Below, piece by piece: positions 20,632 through 23,651 of a stretch of DNA of 23,651 bases (its first letter is position 1; the number at the start of each line of letters is the position of its first letter). The notes below the pieces were generated by a model, which saw only the letters and a list, made by a program, of their open reading frames with translations, was not told the DNA's origin and ran no database searches. A program made the position numbers and the translations under genes. Source of the DNA: Chloroflexota bacterium (lineage in GTDB: Bacteria; Chloroflexota; Dehalococcoidia; Dehalococcoidales; RBG-16-60-22); the NCBI GenBank assembly GCA_016190585.1, contig JACPQH010000088.1:1-23651 (forward strand). Direction: 5' to 3'.

Positions 20632-20705
20632 CGGCTAGCCGGCCGCGAATATGATAGGGGTGGTAAAGCCGGTTCACGCTCCCGGCCCCGAACGAAGGAG
20701 GTAAC

Positions 20706-21002
20706 ATGCCCAGCTTCGTTGACCCGTTCAGCGGGAAAACGCCCCGCCGTAAGATGACCCTGGCCGAGCTGGTGCGGGCCATCCGCCTGGACCTGGCCGA
20801 GGGCGTTTTCAAGGCCCCGGTGCTGGCGCGCGGCGGCCTCCTCATGGCCAGCGGCAAGGCCTTCGCCTCCGTCGTTGTCGGGCAGGACATGTCTATGGGC
20901 TTCGTCGGGCCGGTGGGCGAGCGGCTGGAGTTCGCCATTTCGGAGAGCCTGGCCCCGCTGATAAAAGAGCCGCGGGCCGTCTGCGTGCTTTCCGAGACCT
21001 GA
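20706..21002 (+). CDS. Mini encapsulin-like protein (ferritin-like start, encapsulin C-terminus)
   Basis: A 98-residue protein with firm start signals: AAGGAGGT (20695-20702) and ATG. Residues about 40-95 resemble the C-terminal segment of encapsulin shell proteins: ARGGLLMAS, VVVGQDMSMGFVGPVGE, then FAISE and IKEPRAVCVL. From memory, the Pyrococcus ferritin-encapsulin fusion has VVVGQD, a GP-x-G turn, VSEA and an IKNPEAIVVL ending in the same order. Residues 1-31 (DPFSGKTPRRKMTLAELVRAIRLDLA) resemble the start of the ferritin-like domain of such fusions, which are about 345 residues long. About 240 residues, including most of the shell fold and the iron ligands, are therefore missing. It may be an in-frame deletion product, a functional small shell-related protein, or an assembly artefact. 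Confidence 0.65.
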   Translation: MPSFVDPFSGKTPRRKMTLAELVRAIRLDLAEGVFKAPVLARGGLLMASGKAFASVVVGQDMSMGFVGPVGERLEFAISESLAPLIKEPRAVCVLSET

Positions 21003-21049
21003 AGACCTGCCCGGACCGCGGTAGACCGGTACATCGCAAGGAGTTGATT

Positions 21050-21076
21050 TTGCGTGGCCACTCTTTTACACTCTAA
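21050..21076 (+). CDS. Possible leader mini-ORF before the NfeD-like gene
   Basis: AAGGAG (21038-21043) is followed 6 nt later by TTG 21050, which opens eight codons (MRGHSFTL) ending in TAA at 21074-21076. The next gene's ATG lies 2 nt further. The NfeD-like gene has no Shine-Dalgarno sequence of its own, so it may depend on translation of this leader. Alternatively the signal is fortuitous. Confidence 0.3.
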   Translation: MRGHSFTL

Positions 21077-21078
21077 GT

Positions 21079-21477
21079 ATGAAATCCCGACTGATACTGG
21101 CGCTGATCAGCAGCTTCCTGGACGAAGTCCTGATTGTCGCCATAATCCTGTGGGTGCTGCCGCAGTTCGGCATCCGCGTGCCGCTGCCGGCGTTGATCGC
21201 CATACTGGCGGCCTTCACCGCGTTCTCCCTGATTACCTTCCGGCTGAGCAGCCGCGTGCTGGCCAGGAAACCGCTGCCCGGCCTGACCGATATGGTCGGC
21301 ATGACGGGACGCGTCGTCAGGCCGCTGGCGCCGGTAGGCATGGTCAAGATCATGGGCGAGCTCTGGGAGGCGCATTCCGCTGACGGCGCCATCGAGATCA
21401 GCACCCACATTACGGTGGTCTCACACCGGGGCCTGAAGCTGACCGTCAGGCGGGTAACCCCGGAGCCGGAAGGGTAG
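21079..21477 (+). CDS. NfeD-like membrane protein
   Basis: A 132-residue protein with two hydrophobic segments (about 4-28 and 34-56) and a C-terminal OB-fold of the NfeD type (about 68-128). Visible elements are GMTGRVVRPLAPVGMVKIMGELWEA and a strand ending LKLTVRRV. NfeD proteins usually partner with stomatin-like or ClpP-class membrane proteases, neither of which is in the window. ATG 21079 is the first start in this frame that allows the first membrane segment; no start codon precedes it in frame. The gene follows the encapsulin-like gene by 76 bp and may be in its operon. It ends 11 bp from the convergent gyrA stop, with no clear terminator in between. Confidence 0.82.
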   Translation: MKSRLILALISSFLDEVLIVAIILWVLPQFGIRVPLPALIAILAAFTAFSLITFRLSSRVLARKPLPGLTDMVGMTGRVVRPLAPVGMVKIMGELWEAHSADGAIEISTHITVVSHRGLKLTVRRVTPEPEG

Positions 21478-21488
21478 CCGGCAGGACT

Positions 21489-23651
<2,163 letters not shown>

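Noticed and set aside
21054..21383. GTG-started frame of 109 residues over the NfeD-like gene
   Set aside because: Its start fits the Shine-Dalgarno sequence at 21038, but the product is Arg/His-rich shadow sequence, whereas the 21079 frame gives clear membrane segments and an NfeD fold.

Overview
The window is GC-rich (most genes strongly favour G or C at third codon positions) and looks like a chromosomal stretch of an anaerobic or microaerophilic bacterium, most likely an uncultured Chloroflexota of the Dehalococcoidia type. That placement is inference from gene content: a DUF5679-like zinc-ribbon protein, an encapsulin-related small protein, NrfD-type respiration and short palindromic dispersed repeats. 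There is no rRNA or tRNA gene to confirm it. I see no CRISPR array, transposase, integrase or phage gene.

Layout. (1) 40-750: a Cys-rich protein of unknown function. (2) 828-5210: a tightly packed operon behind a near-perfect sigma70-type promoter (747-774), with a lysine 2,3-aminomutase, two different ATP-grasp ligases, a GNAT acetyltransferase and a MarC-type membrane protein. The order reads as a pathway that makes, ligates, acetylates and perhaps transports a beta-lysine derivative; I regard it as one of the two most interesting systems here. (3) 5529-9694: a redox-sensing signalling module, with a sensor kinase carrying a CxxCH motif in its extracytoplasmic domain and a four-Cys GAF domain, a NarL-type regulator, a membrane-anchored receiver-like protein and a lone cNMP-binding-fold protein. 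(4) 9784-13112: a three-gene respiratory complex (Tat-exported 4x[4Fe-4S] protein, NrfD-type quinol-interacting membrane subunit, membrane-anchored cytochrome c) without a molybdopterin subunit. The module in (3) probably controls it or senses its redox state.

(5) 13113-13348: a gene-free convergent gap packed with palindromic repeats. (6) 13349-18354: a carbohydrate and stress cluster, with glycogen debranching enzyme (minus strand), Hsp20, a PQQ-type sugar dehydrogenase lipoprotein and a tandem UspA protein. Three of its transcription units are preceded by the same ATTAGGTA-N4-TAC motif, which suggests common control. (7) 18481-19982: a LUD-domain protein with a Cys-rich tail and a membrane-anchored C39-like peptidase. 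(8) 19983-20309: another repeat-rich gap. (9) 20310-20450 (minus): a 46-residue DUF5679-like zinc ribbon with a textbook promoter. (10) 20706-21002: a 98-residue protein whose start resembles a ferritin-like domain and whose end resembles the C-terminus of Pyrococcus-type ferritin-encapsulin fusions, a mini-encapsulin or internally deleted relic; this is the second main candidate for something undescribed. (11) 21079-21477: an NfeD-like membrane protein, convergent with the C-terminal part of gyrA (minus strand, running off the right edge).

Family assignments come from reading motifs and from memory of families, not from searches. Residue positions were counted by hand.
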